A stretch of DNA of 64,000 nucleotides from an uncultured Oceanospirillaceae bacterium (GCA_937136055.1 CAKZOD010000075.1:1-64000), one strand, 5' to 3'; positions 41,700 to 50,478 are shown, counted from the first letter of the stretch. Notes: generated by a model from the letters alone, not told the origin. Translations and numbers: made by a program.

Positions 41700-42134
41700 T
41701 TATATAGCTTTTGAAACATCTACTATCTCAATAGAGAATTTCAAATCGACACCGGCATAAGGATGATTGGCATCCACCGTCACTCGATCTTCTTCTACAG
41801 AAACGATAGTCACTATTTCTTTATTTCCTTCAGGGTTTGTCACTTCACAAACCATGTCAACATCAACAGATTCAAGCTCAGAAAAAGCGCTGATAGCGAT
41901 ATCATAAACCCTATCATCAGACCACTCCCCATACCCTTGGGAAGGCTTCAGCTTCAACTGAAACTTATCTCCTGTTGACTTACCTACCATAGCTTCTTCT
42001 AAACCAGGTAAGATCTGCTTCTCGCCAACAGTAAAAGATACCGCTTCTTGCCCTCTTGAAGTATCCATAACTTCACCTTTCTCATTGAGCAAGGCATAGT
42101 GAAAAGTAACGATACATTGTTGATTTATTTGCAT
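41700..42134 (-). CDS. FKBP-type peptidyl-prolyl isomerase (SlyD/FkpB-like)
   Basis: 144 residues from the ATG at 42134 (beginning MQINQQCIVTFHYAL); a start 12 codons earlier would overlap the esterase gene. FKBP core: TSRGQEAVSFTVGEKQILPGLEEAMVGKSTGDKFQL and the insert-in-flap domain characteristic of SlyD/SlpA. It ends with HPYAGVDLKFSIEIVDV and lacks the His-rich metal-binding tail of SlyD, which favours the FkpB (SlpA) type. It follows the esterase gene by 2 bp. Confidence 0.88.
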   Translation of the reverse strand: MQINQQCIVTFHYALLNEKGEVMDTSRGQEAVSFTVGEKQILPGLEEAMVGKSTGDKFQLKLKPSQGYGEWSDDRVYDIAISAFSELESVDVDMVCEVTNPEGNKEIVTIVSVEEDRVTVDANHPYAGVDLKFSIEIVDVSKAI

Positions 42135-42136
42135 AA

Positions 42137-42796
42137 TTAATTGCGCCCATTCAATTGACCAGTGATCCATTCACCGAGTATAGATAAAGATTGTAATGAT
42201 ACCTCATGTGCCATTGGGAAGCTGCTCCATTTTGGCTCATAACCCAGCTCTTTTAAATGCGACACCGAGTTCTCTCCAAGCTCACAGGGAACAACGTCAT
42301 CTTGCGTCCCGTGAATAACTAGCATATCAAGAGACTTATCAGCTTTGCACTGCTCAGCAGTCAACTTCCTCGGCAAATAGGTTGACATACAAGCAACGCC
42401 AGAAAACCCCAAGCTCGATGTTAAAGCGAGCTCATAAGCGACAGCACCGCCTTGAGAGAAGCCAATAATAATGATTCGCGAGGCTTCAATACCTTGCTCA
42501 ATTTGCTCTTGTGCAATAGCTTTAATCGACGCAACAGATTGAGCCAGCTGTGCCTCATCAGTAACACGCTGAGGAAGCATCGCGAGAATATCGTACCAAG
42601 ATGGCATTGCTAAACCACCATTAATAGTCACAGGCTGTACAGGCGCGTTAGGAAAAATAAAACGCACTTTACACTGCGCCGGCAGATTTAAATAAGGCAG
42701 CGCAGGTACAAAGTCACTACCGTCAGCCCCTAACCCATGTAACCAAATGACAGCTGCATCTGGTGCACCGTGGGTTTGCTTAATAATTGTTTGCAA
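42137..42796 (-). CDS. Carboxylesterase/phospholipase family serine hydrolase
   Basis: 219 residues with the family layout: VIWLHGLGADGSDFVP, nucleophile in IGFSQGGAVAYE, Asp in IHGTQDDVVP and His in PMAHEVSLQ. This matches cytosolic carboxylesterases of the EstB/acyl-protein-thioesterase group that act on short acyl esters. It lies 69 bp downstream of pdxH and 2 bp before the PPIase gene, probably one operon. Confidence 0.88.
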   Translation of the reverse strand: MQTIIKQTHGAPDAAVIWLHGLGADGSDFVPALPYLNLPAQCKVRFIFPNAPVQPVTINGGLAMPSWYDILAMLPQRVTDEAQLAQSVASIKAIAQEQIEQGIEASRIIIIGFSQGGAVAYELALTSSLGFSGVACMSTYLPRKLTAEQCKADKSLDMLVIHGTQDDVVPCELGENSVSHLKELGYEPKWSSFPMAHEVSLQSLSILGEWITGQLNGRN

Positions 42797-42865
42797 AAAT
42801 CACCTATTACTCTTTTAAACTTTATAAATACTAAACTTTGAATCGATCTTAGACCTTTAACCCAA

Positions 42866-43516
42866 TCAAGGTTGCAAGCGCTCTATATTCCATTCAGCAT
42901 TTTCAAGCTGGTAGGTAAATCGATCATGCAGGCGACCTTGGCGACCTTGCCAAAACTCAAACTTAACAGGCTTTAAGCAATAACCACCCCAACGCTCAGG
43001 ACGCACTACCGGCTCACTTCCATACTGTTCTTCTAATGCAGCAACAGCAGACTTCAAGCTCTCACGAGAATCTACAGGAAAACTCTGATGGCTTGCCGCC
43101 GCACTAAGCTGACTACCCCTCGGGCGCTGCTCAAAGTACTTTTGAGCCTGTACGGCATCAAGCTTTTCAACCGTGCCTTGAATACGCACTTGCCTTTCAA
43201 GGCCATCCCAATAAAACATAAGTTCAGCCTGCGGATTTTCAGCCAATTCTTGTCCTTTTTGGCTTTCATAATCGGTATACCAGCAAAACCCATCTGCATC
43301 GTAATGCTTTAACAATACAATTCTAGCAGAGGGCATGCCATTTGCACTTGCCGTCGCCAAAGTCATTGATGAGACATCGTTTGGCTTTACTTCGCTCGCC
43401 TGTTCGAACCACTTTCTAAATTGAGTAATCGGATCACTCTCTAAATGGCTGTGAAGAAAATCTGCGGCACTATAATTACGTCTAATAGCCGTTAAATCGA
43501 CTGCATTTTTATCCAT
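42866..43516 (-). CDS. pdxH: Pyridoxamine 5'-phosphate oxidase PdxH
   Basis: 216 residues. FMN- and substrate-binding motifs: MTLATASANGMPSARIVLLKHYDADGFCWYTDYESQKGQEL, EQRPRGSQLSAAASHQS, and the C-terminus FEFWQGRQGRLHDRF...WNIERLQP. It oxidises PNP and PMP to pyridoxal phosphate, the cofactor for DapC and the D-amino acid aminotransferase in this window. Confidence 0.95.
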   Translation of the reverse strand: MDKNAVDLTAIRRNYSAADFLHSHLESDPITQFRKWFEQASEVKPNDVSSMTLATASANGMPSARIVLLKHYDADGFCWYTDYESQKGQELAENPQAELMFYWDGLERQVRIQGTVEKLDAVQAQKYFEQRPRGSQLSAAASHQSFPVDSRESLKSAVAALEEQYGSEPVVRPERWGGYCLKPVKFEFWQGRQGRLHDRFTYQLENAEWNIERLQP

Positions 43517-43839
43517 TTGACACCTTCTTAAAATCTAATATGCACTTAGCTAATAGCGATTACTGAAAGCACATTGTTTAATAATCCACATTTTCGCTCA
43601 TAATAACCGAAACTGCATAATTATTTTTGATCTCAAACAACGACTATTGAAGCAAGCCACAATCTCTTTTAGCTCTTACTGCGCCACAAGATAATTTAGC
43701 GGTTGTTTTTCCCATCAATTAAATCACTTGACCAAAATTGTGCATAAAAGTAATGTACAAAATACACAACAAAATGCTTACTTACTACAGCATAACTACC
43801 TACCTATATTTTTATTTTTTTATAAAAAGAGAGTTATTA

Positions 43840-44544
43840 GTGCTACATCAACTATTTGCCAGCAAGTTTTTCATTGTTCTATCTCTCATAATTCTATCCG
43901 GTTGCTCATTAAACCCAGACAAAAGTTTTCGCGTAGAAACGCTGGCAAAGTCTGAACTGGACATGGTGATTGATGAGCATTTAAACCAAGCAAATGCAGA
44001 AGCTATCGCGTTAATGAAAAAGCTTTATAAACGCAACCCTAGAGAACTAAAGAAAGCACCAAAGGGCACCACTGTCGACACCCGTGTGAAGCAATTATTT
44101 AGCTTCCCCAGGCAAGTACAATTCAATGAACTAAACAAGAAATATGGAAATAGTGCATTATTAAATGCGTTTGATGAGAATTTCAAAGGGGATAGAGTAT
44201 TTTCATTAATGGCAGGTATCGCAGGAATACTGCACGGCTCATACAATTTTCAGGATGAATTTTTTATGCTTGATACCATCAATGAGCAGAAAATTTACAA
44301 TTCAGCACGCAATTTAGAAACTGCAAGCTGGCTGCTCAATAACAAAAAAGACCAGCAACAGCAGTTGTTTATACTCAGTAACAGCTTAGGCGCTAACACT
44401 GGTAATAATTTAAGCTATGAACGCTTATTTGGGAAGTTAATTGCCACCCAAGACATACTCGCTCAAATCATTGCCAACAGAAACAACCGCACAATTAACA
44501 AAGTACTGCACGGCTTTGCATCAACCACACTGCTGCCGATTTAA
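43840..44544 (+). CDS. Predicted lipoprotein of unknown function
   Basis: 234 residues from a GTG at 43840; the frame stays open 34 codons upstream but that part has no plausible start. Lipobox LILSGC gives Cys22. The mature part is helical (DEHLNQANAEAIALMKKLYKRNPRELKK) with a central hydrophobic glycine-rich segment (VFSLMAGIAGILHGSYNF). Divergent from pdxH. I do not recognise a family. Confidence 0.65.
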   Translation: MLHQLFASKFFIVLSLIILSGCSLNPDKSFRVETLAKSELDMVIDEHLNQANAEAIALMKKLYKRNPRELKKAPKGTTVDTRVKQLFSFPRQVQFNELNKKYGNSALLNAFDENFKGDRVFSLMAGIAGILHGSYNFQDEFFMLDTINEQKIYNSARNLETASWLLNNKKDQQQQLFILSNSLGANTGNNLSYERLFGKLIATQDILAQIIANRNNRTINKVLHGFASTTLLPI

Positions 44545-44553
44545 ACTCGGCAG
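44533..44553 (+). terminator. Hairpin spanning the stop codon of the lipoprotein gene
   Basis: Arms CTGCCGA (44533-44539) and TCGGCAG (44547-44553) with the TAA in the loop, followed by ACAGTTTTAT. Convergent with the TRAP gene. Confidence 0.5.
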
Positions 44554-44562
44554 ACAGTTTTA

Positions 44563-45537
44563 TCACCCTTGTTTATTGAGCAACAAATAACGCTCGATAA
44601 TGTAGCGCCCTTTGTCACCTATATTTTGTAGCCACTGCTGCACTATTGAAAGCCCAACAACTTCAAACTGACGCTGCAAAGCTGGGGCAAATACACTAAC
44701 AGTCACCCCCTCATCAACAAGCCTCTGTTTAGCTTGCTCAGAGACTTTTTTAGACATCCCCCAGCCTTGACCCTCAACTTTTCTAGCAGCGGCCAGCACC
44801 GCCTTTTGATCCGCTTCTGACAGTTTATTCCAAACTTTTAAATTCACGACCATCATAGACTTAGGCAACCAAGCTTTTATCTCGTACCAAAAGGGAAAGT
44901 ATCGAGGCAAATCAATAGAAGCAGCGGCGAGCGCTGAGCCAAACAATACATCTATCTTCTTCTTTTTAAACTGCTTTTCAAGTTTATTAAGCGGCAGAAT
45001 TTGCGCCCTCATTCCCAACTTATCACCGAGAGCCTGCGTTGTTTTGCTGTATGGGCGAAAGCGTTTATCAATTAAATCATCTAAAGATTCAATTTCAGTG
45101 CGACTATAGAGCCCTTGTGCAGGATAAGGCACTGCATACAAAAGCTTCACCCCCTTAACTTCTAAAATTCTTTCAACGTCAGCACGAGAAACCTTATAAA
45201 GATTAAATGCCTCGCGATAGTTTTTGGCAAGAAAAGGCAAGGCATCCAGCTGCAATAGAATATCTTCATGATCTAATGCAGACATTAATCTTAAACCTAT
45301 CGGCGTTAAATCATTTTTAACAGCCCCGAATATCTGCTCCCCCTTATAGAGTTTGCCATCTAAATGAGCAACTATCTTCAGGCGATTACTAGTGCCTTTT
45401 TGCACTTGTTTTGCAAACTCAACGGCCAGCTGGGTCTGAAAATTCGCACTGCCTTGAGAGAGCGGCATTTGCCACTCTAATGCAGCTAGGTGCCCCGAGA
45501 AAAAGATACACAATAAAGATAAATACTTAACCAACAC
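44563..45537 (-). CDS. Orphan TRAP transporter solute-binding protein (DctP family)
   Basis: 324 residues from the GTG at 45537, preceded by AAGAGG, giving a signal peptide (VKYLSLLCIFFSGHLAALEW). DctP-type features: AVEFAKQVQKGTSNRLKIVAHLDG, LPFLAKNYREAF, and the conserved Arg-containing strand KRFRPYSKTTQALGDKLG. The ligand is unknown. No DctQ or DctM membrane subunits are nearby, so it must pair with a transporter elsewhere or have lost its partner. Confidence 0.82.
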   Translation of the reverse strand: MLVKYLSLLCIFFSGHLAALEWQMPLSQGSANFQTQLAVEFAKQVQKGTSNRLKIVAHLDGKLYKGEQIFGAVKNDLTPIGLRLMSALDHEDILLQLDALPFLAKNYREAFNLYKVSRADVERILEVKGVKLLYAVPYPAQGLYSRTEIESLDDLIDKRFRPYSKTTQALGDKLGMRAQILPLNKLEKQFKKKKIDVLFGSALAAASIDLPRYFPFWYEIKAWLPKSMMVVNLKVWNKLSEADQKAVLAAARKVEGQGWGMSKKVSEQAKQRLVDEGVTVSVFAPALQRQFEVVGLSIVQQWLQNIGDKGRYIIERYLLLNKQG

Positions 45538-45567
45538 AAAACCTCTTAGACATAGCAATAAAAACAA

Positions 45568-46010
45568 TTGAACGCTTCACTTTTATTTCTCCACAACAAA
45601 TGAGCTAGTAAAATTTTACCTCATCCCCTGTTAAATGGGTCTCTTTAGAATACTTTTTTAGCCCAAGCACCGATATTTTCAGACACATACCACATCACAG
45701 CTATCAATATCGCAAATTATTGAGATCAATTTAAGAAGACAGCTCAAGTACTAAGAAGTGCAATATAAATTTAATCAGCACGATTACACCAGTTATTAGA
45801 ATACAATCTTAAGCCCATATCCTATTTGCGATCTCTACCTTGAAAATCCATAGTTATTTTAAATTGCTTTAAATATACTTCTGCCAGTAGTTGCCAATGA
45901 CTCAAAACTTCAAATAGAAAAAGTTAAAACAACCACTAATAAGCAGCAAATTACCTCACTACAAAGTAGTTTTTGCTGTTACTTATGGATCTAAATAAAA
46001 GGAATTTATT
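45568..46010. other. Intergenic region, no gene seen
   Basis: 443 bp of AT-rich sequence between divergent genes. It should include the promoter of the secreted protein at 46011, and AAAGGAATTT precedes its ATG. I see no RNA gene or repeat. Confidence 0.5.
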
Positions 46011-46376
46011 ATGGATATTACAAAGACAACATTTAGCAAAAAAATCAGCACCGCCCTCATATCATTTATCTGCCTGCTTGCTATTAGCTTTAGCAATAGC
46101 ACTATTGCAGCCTCTAATTGTAAGGGAAAATCCCAAAATGCTTGCGGCAGCAGCGATAGCTGCAGCTGGACAAAAGCCTATAAGAAGAAAAATGGCACCA
46201 AAGTAGCCGCTTATTGCAAAGCCAAGCCTAAGAAGAAAAAGTCACTAGCCACTAAGAAAGCAGCTAGCACTCAAAAAAAGACCGCCTCAAAAGTAAGTAA
46301 AAAAACGAGCAGCACGACTAAAGCCAAAGAGACAAAGAAAATCATTAAAAAGAAGACTACAACTTCTTCCAACTAA
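46011..46376 (+). CDS. Secreted small protein with a four-Cys module and Lys-rich tail
   Basis: 121 residues. A signal peptide runs to about residue 34. A compact Cys module follows (Cys37, 45, 51, 69; pattern CKGK...ACGSSDSCSW...YKKKNGTKVAAYC), which could form two disulfides in the periplasm or outside. The last 50 residues are almost entirely Lys, Thr, Ser and Ala. I recognise no named family. A hairpin (46383-46410) follows. Confidence 0.7.
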   Translation: MDITKTTFSKKISTALISFICLLAISFSNSTIAASNCKGKSQNACGSSDSCSWTKAYKKKNGTKVAAYCKAKPKKKKSLATKKAASTQKKTASKVSKKTSSTTKAKETKKIIKKKTTTSSN

Positions 46377-46382
46377 ACGAAT

Positions 46383-46410
46383 TCCCCCTAAAGCCCAAGC
46401 CTTAGGGGGA
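46383..46410. terminator. Bidirectional hairpin between convergent genes
   Basis: Arms TCCCCCTAA (46383-46391) and TTAGGGGGA (46402-46410), perfect 9 bp, between the secreted protein gene and the DUF945 gene. No long U-tract on either side. Confidence 0.5.
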
Positions 46411-46416
46411 GCATCA

Positions 46417-47715
46417 CTAGATACCAGGCATAGGCTGGCCATTGAGCAATGCCTTTGCATCTTTTACCGTCACTTCTAGCTTATAACTATCTCCTGCATC
46501 AACAAGCACACCAAACCCAGTCAGCATGCGAATTTGAGCTGGATTATAGTTTGGCATAGCTTCTAAGAACTTCTTAGGTACGCTGAGAGCAGCCTCTAAA
46601 TCCATTCGATCAATAGGGTTCTTAGTTGAAGCTGTAGCACTCACTTTCGACAATTCAAGCTTTGCATCTGCCAATAAAGTTTCTCCATCGACAGAAACCG
46701 ACAGACGCTTCAAATCAGCATTCACGCCTTGATCCGCAATTAAACTCAATTGAGACACGATCTGATCTGAGTGCTGAAGTGCATCACCCGTTTGCATCTG
46801 TAGTTGCTGTAATTTCTCAACAAACAAAACAACCGAAGCCAAATCAAGATCGAGCAGCAACTGCAGCTGAGGCTGCTCTAGCTTCACTTTATTGCGCTTA
46901 TCATCGATTTCTAAAAAAGCCGCTTGATAATCAACATCTAATACTACTCTTTCACCTTCTATATGCTGCTTCAGGCTCATGACCATTGACTTGAGAAGCA
47001 ACTGAGCATTTTCTGCTGTGAACTTAACACTATCAACAGCAAACTCGCCAAAAGAACGCTGAGTGACGAGTGCAGTTAACACATCCCCTGTTTCAACCTG
47101 CGCCGACTCTTTAAGTGTAATTTCCCCAATATCAACCTTAGCTTCGCCAGACTCAATCGTGCTAGGAGCCACCTTCCATTCCAGATCAATAGCACCTTGC
47201 GTGAGCTTATATTCACCCTTACTCGCACCTACTTGAGCCAGCTTATCATCTTCACCGAAACGCAACGCATCCAGCTCGATATCGCCACTTACGCTGACTT
47301 GGCCTTCACCAAAATCATATTGATAATCACTGCTGACGATTAGTGGGGCTTTTTGTGAATTCACCTGAATAGATTTTAGCTTCTGTAACAGCTGAGTATC
47401 AGATAATGTCAGCACACTTCGACTTGATAAAAATGAGTGAGTGTAGGCGATATCAAAATCGATAGTGTTGGTACCCGCCCAATCCGTTACCGACTTAGAC
47501 AAATCAAGAAACTCAATACTAAGCGTATTTTGAGAACCCCAAAGACTCTCACTTACCGTTGAGCTAACATTAGCAACACCTTGGTAATTTTCTGTCACTG
47601 CAGCTACATAACGCTCAAACTCCGTACTTACTAGCTTACCTGTAAATACTGTCCCACCTGCAAATCCAGCAGCACCAACAACCACAACACAGCCAGCCCA
47701 AAAAGCCTTTTTCAT
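46417..47715 (-). CDS. DUF945 (YdgA-like) family protein
   Basis: 432 residues. One N-terminal membrane segment (about 5-24, with a glycine-rich AAGFAGGTVF), then a long beta-rich periplasmic region typical of DUF945: repeated strands such as VSSTVSESLWGSQNTLSIEF, YTHSFLSSRSVLTL and ALSVPKKFLEAMP near the end. The YdgA group is associated with the cell envelope; function is unresolved. Confidence 0.78.
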   Translation of the reverse strand: MKKAFWAGCVVVVGAAGFAGGTVFTGKLVSTEFERYVAAVTENYQGVANVSSTVSESLWGSQNTLSIEFLDLSKSVTDWAGTNTIDFDIAYTHSFLSSRSVLTLSDTQLLQKLKSIQVNSQKAPLIVSSDYQYDFGEGQVSVSGDIELDALRFGEDDKLAQVGASKGEYKLTQGAIDLEWKVAPSTIESGEAKVDIGEITLKESAQVETGDVLTALVTQRSFGEFAVDSVKFTAENAQLLLKSMVMSLKQHIEGERVVLDVDYQAAFLEIDDKRNKVKLEQPQLQLLLDLDLASVVLFVEKLQQLQMQTGDALQHSDQIVSQLSLIADQGVNADLKRLSVSVDGETLLADAKLELSKVSATASTKNPIDRMDLEAALSVPKKFLEAMPNYNPAQIRMLTGFGVLVDAGDSYKLEVTVKDAKALLNGQPMPGI

Positions 47716-47880
47716 ACAAAAAAATCCTTACCTCATTTTAGAATATGCCAATACTAACACTTGCCTTTGAAAATTAATCTACAGCAACCACAAATTTCAG
47801 TACCAGAGCAGTCAACCTTTAACAAAAGGCAGCTAAGCTGTATTATGCTCGCAGTTCTTATTTGCTCAAACGGATTACTA

Positions 47881-48279
47881 ATGTCAGATACTCGCCACCC
47901 AGATCTCGAAATTTACATAAAAAACCGCACAGAAAGTGAAATTATGACTTGGTTAGAAAACTGCTGCGATGATCTCGTGAGCATCAGCCAGTCTAACAAT
48001 GGACGTGAATTAGAAGCCTATTTTACAGACGCTAGAGTCCGCTGCTCGTTACAACTAAAAGTTTCTGGCAAGATGTGGAGCAGCCTTTGGTTCAAAACCA
48101 ACCAAACCCCCTGGGATACTGATTTAGATTGCGCAATGCAAGCTGCGTCTGAAATGGACACCCAGATCCGCTGCATAAAAGCAGGATGGTCAGATACCGA
48201 CGAAGATGCCGAAAACGACGATGACCAATGGTGGAGAATAGAAAACGGCGAGAAAGCTTTAATAAGCTGGAAAGGCTAG
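47881..48279 (+). CDS. Conserved small acidic protein of unknown function
   Basis: 132 residues from the ATG at 47881, beginning MSDTRHPDLEIYIKNRTES. The frame is open back to a TTG at 47761 but the extra part looks non-conserved. It is rich in Asp, Glu and Trp and has several Cys residues. It resembles short hypothetical proteins of marine and pseudomonad genomes, but I can assign no function. Confidence 0.6.
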   Translation: MSDTRHPDLEIYIKNRTESEIMTWLENCCDDLVSISQSNNGRELEAYFTDARVRCSLQLKVSGKMWSSLWFKTNQTPWDTDLDCAMQAASEMDTQIRCIKAGWSDTDEDAENDDDQWWRIENGEKALISWKG

Positions 48280-48404
48280 ATAAAACAAAAAGGAAAGGTA
48301 TTAGAAAAGCTGCGCAAAAACATCATAAAGCGCAGCTTTATTTGCAGTATTTGTATAAAAACACACACCCAAGCAACAAATTGATACCCGATACACCCAC
48401 CGTA

Positions 48405-48836
48405 TTAAGCAGCGATATTCACTGAGCCGCGGGCGATATTAATGTGATCCAACATTAGCTTACCCGATGACATCAAAGCAACCTTCTCAAACTCATCAGC
48501 ACGCGCCTGCTGAGTTCTAGGCTTTTCAGCGACAGTTTCAATAAATGAATTCACAAACGCAAAGTCACCAAAACGCAACTGATGAATCGAGTCATTTAAG
48601 CGCTGCACTAATACAGGCTTGTTAACTTCTACTTCGGTAGGGTAAATAGACTGCTGCTGAGCTTGAACATCACTCTCAACAGGCTGAGGTACTTGAAAGT
48701 TATTACCTAGATCTTGGTTAGCGGTAATTAATGATAACAACATTGCAAACTGAGCACCATTTGCACCCTGGATTGCACTTGGCAAACTAGCGGTGTAGGT
48801 TTCAATTCGCTCTAGCTGTATTTGATCTGCTTGCAT
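48405..48836 (-). CDS. Hypothetical protein
   Basis: 143 residues from the ATG at 48836. Glutamine- and alanine-rich, mostly helical, no membrane segment or signal peptide. A conserved-looking core may be INDSIHQLRFGDF-like (read here as LNDSIHQLRFGDFAFVNSFI). I do not recognise the family. Convergent with the gene at 47881. Confidence 0.55.
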   Translation of the reverse strand: MQADQIQLERIETYTASLPSAIQGANGAQFAMLLSLITANQDLGNNFQVPQPVESDVQAQQQSIYPTEVEVNKPVLVQRLNDSIHQLRFGDFAFVNSFIETVAEKPRTQQARADEFEKVALMSSGKLMLDHINIARGSVNIAA

Positions 48837-49077
48837 TATCACTTCGCTAAAAATATAAATTACGTTTACATTGCTGAAAGCATTATCAGCAAATAGGTTA
48901 GCGGCAAGTTAAGCATTTACTTTACTGTTTATTTTATTTTTATTTCTGACACAGAACATGCCATCTGTTTTTACAATTAAACAGGTCGACTGCCGCATTT
49001 TTCTATTGCTACCATTATACTATCCGCCTAATACTATGCGCTTAAACAGATGTTTACACACCTTCAAGGAGAAAAAC

Positions 49078-49587
49078 ATGGGAAGATGGCGAGCCCCACA
49101 ACCTAAGAGCTCAAAATACATAACCCAATCCGGCTTTGATAAACTCAATGCAGAATTGCGCCACCTTTGGAAAGAAAAGCGTCCTCAAGTAACACTTGCT
49201 GTTCGAGAAGCCGCAGCACAAGGCGATCGCTCTGATAACGCTGAATATACCGAAGGTAAACGCCTACTGCGGGAAATTGATCGCAGAGTAAGGTTTTTAG
49301 CCAATAGACTAGAAGACATCACTGTCGTTAACAACATCCCCCAGAATACTCAAATCGTCCTATTTGGCGCATGGGTAGCGTTAATCGATGAAGATGATAA
49401 GGATTTAAAAGTACGTATTGTAGGACCCGATGAAATCGATGCTAAAAACAACTACATCAGTATGGACTCGCCATTAGCGAAAGCGCTTTTCAAGAAATCT
49501 GTAGGCGATGAAATCTCTTTAACAAAACCTGATAACAGCGTGATGTACTATGAGATACTGGAGATTAAATACGAGAAGTACTCATAG
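49078..49587 (+). CDS. greB: Transcription elongation factor GreB
   Basis: 169 residues from the ATG at 49078 (AAGGAGA upstream). N-terminal coiled coil with the acidic tip GDRSDNAEYTEGKRLLREIDRR, then the FKBP-like C-terminal domain (SPLAKALFKKSVGDEISL). The GR..P start and WKEKRPQV are typical of GreB rather than GreA. It rescues backtracked RNA polymerase by transcript cleavage. Confidence 0.93.
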   Translation: MGRWRAPQPKSSKYITQSGFDKLNAELRHLWKEKRPQVTLAVREAAAQGDRSDNAEYTEGKRLLREIDRRVRFLANRLEDITVVNNIPQNTQIVLFGAWVALIDEDDKDLKVRIVGPDEIDAKNNYISMDSPLAKALFKKSVGDEISLTKPDNSVMYYEILEIKYEKYS

Positions 49588-49636
49588 AAGTGGGAGTCTA
49601 TTAAGAAATTATCTGGGATTTGATACCACTAAGAAG

Positions 49637-49712
49637 TGGTGGGTCGTGTAGGATTCGAACCTACGACCAATTGGTTAAAAGCCAACTGCTCTACCAACTG
49701 AGCTAACGACCC
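49637..49712 (-). tRNA. tRNA-Lys (TTT), copy 1
   Basis: 76 nt including encoded CCA. Minus strand begins GGGTCGTTAGCTCAG; the anticodon loop CTTTTAA gives TTT, T-arm GGTTCGAATCC. Last gene of the proximal tRNA unit. Confidence 0.97.
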
Positions 49713-49722
49713 ATTTCAGATT

Positions 49723-49798
49723 TGGCTCCTCGAGTAGGACTTGAACCTACGACCAATAGATTAACAGTCTACTGCTCTACCAACTGAGCTATCGAGGA
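49723..49798 (-). tRNA. tRNA-Asn (GTT), copy 1
   Basis: 76 nt with encoded CCA. Minus strand begins TCCTCGATAGCTCAG; anticodon loop CTGTTAA gives GTT; T-arm GGTTCAAGTCC. Confidence 0.97.
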
Positions 49799-49838
49799 AC
49801 TCTGTATCTTCTAAACATTTACCCGTTGATAAGGTAAA

Positions 49839-49926
49839 TGGCGGAGGGGCAGGGATTCGAACCCTGGGAGCCTCTCGACTCGCTGGTTTTCAAGACCAGT
49901 GCTTTCGGCCACTCAGCCACCCCTCC
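49839..49926 (-). tRNA. tRNA-Ser (TGA), copy 1
   Basis: 88 nt with a long variable arm and encoded CCA. Minus strand begins GGAGGGGTGGCTGAG; anticodon loop CTTGAAA gives TGA. A 40-nt spacer with an 8-bp hairpin (CATTTACC/GGTAAATG) separates it from tRNA-Asn and may mark processing. Confidence 0.97.
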
Positions 49927-49940
49927 GAAGATGGACGCAC

Positions 49941-49968
49941 ATTTTAGCTAATTTAAGATCTGTGTCAA
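49941..49968 (-). promoter_or_regulatory. Promoter of the proximal Ser-Asn-Lys unit
   Basis: Minus strand -35 TTGACA (49968-49963), 16-nt spacer, -10 TAAAAT (49946-49941), then a GC-leaning discriminator GTGCGTCC, 15 bp before the tRNA-Ser gene. It is nearly consensus and fits stringent-type stable RNA promoters. Confidence 0.75.
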
Positions 49969-50033
49969 CCCCTAATCTCATTCAATTAAAAATTAAATAA
50001 AATTAACAAGTTAAATCAAAAATTAGCAGGCAG

Positions 50034-50109
50034 TGGTGGGTCGTGTAGGATTCGAACCTACGACCAATTGGTTAAAAGCCAACTGCTCTACCAACTGAGC
50101 TAACGACCC
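50034..50109 (-). tRNA. tRNA-Lys (TTT), copy 2 (extra)
   Basis: 76 nt, identical to the other two Lys copies. It lies between the two Ser-Asn-Lys units, downstream of Lys copy 3 and upstream of the second promoter. Confidence 0.97.
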
Positions 50110-50145
50110 TCGCCTGATCTTACTTTACTCTCACGAATCTGAAAT

Positions 50146-50221
50146 TGGTGGGTCGTGTAGGATTCGAACCTACGACCAATTGGTTAAAAGCCAACTGCTC
50201 TACCAACTGAGCTAACGACCC
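50146..50221 (-). tRNA. tRNA-Lys (TTT), copy 3
   Basis: 76 nt, identical to copy 1, part of the duplicated 290-bp block. Confidence 0.97.
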
Positions 50222-50231
50222 ATTTCAGATT

Positions 50232-50307
50232 TGGCTCCTCGAGTAGGACTTGAACCTACGACCAATAGATTAACAGTCTACTGCTCTACCAACTGAGCTA
50301 TCGAGGA
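50232..50307 (-). tRNA. tRNA-Asn (GTT), copy 2
   Basis: 76 nt, identical to copy 1, spacing to both neighbours also identical. Confidence 0.97.
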
Positions 50308-50347
50308 ACTCTGTATCTTCTAAACATTTACCCGTTGATAAGGTAAA

Positions 50348-50435
50348 TGGCGGAGGGGCAGGGATTCGAACCCTGGGAGCCTCTCGACTCGCTGGTTTTC
50401 AAGACCAGTGCTTTCGGCCACTCAGCCACCCCTCC
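50348..50435 (-). tRNA. tRNA-Ser (TGA), copy 2
   Basis: 88 nt, identical to copy 1. First gene of the distal tRNA unit. Confidence 0.97.
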
Positions 50436-50450
50436 AGAAGATGGGCGCAG

Positions 50451-50478
50451 AGTTTATCGATTTGTCAGAAAGAGTCAA
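50451..50478 (-). promoter_or_regulatory. Promoter of the distal tRNA unit
   Basis: Minus strand -35 TTGACT (50478-50473), 16-nt spacer, -10 TAAACT (50456-50451), discriminator CTGCGCCC. It matches the layout of the proximal promoter. Confidence 0.7.

Larger units (their letters stand above)
49637..50435. repeat. 290-bp direct repeat of the tRNA block
   Basis: 49637-49926 and 50146-50435 match at every position I compared, including spacers, with an offset of 509. Similarity continues a short way into the promoters (GAAGATGG, then CGCA) and then decays. The segment between holds the extra tRNA-Lys and the proximal promoter. Confidence 0.92.

Noticed and set aside
49810..49840. Hairpin in the Ser-Asn spacer considered as a terminator
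   Set aside because: It has no U-tract, lies inside a polycistronic tRNA unit and overlaps the encoded CCA end, so processing is more likely.
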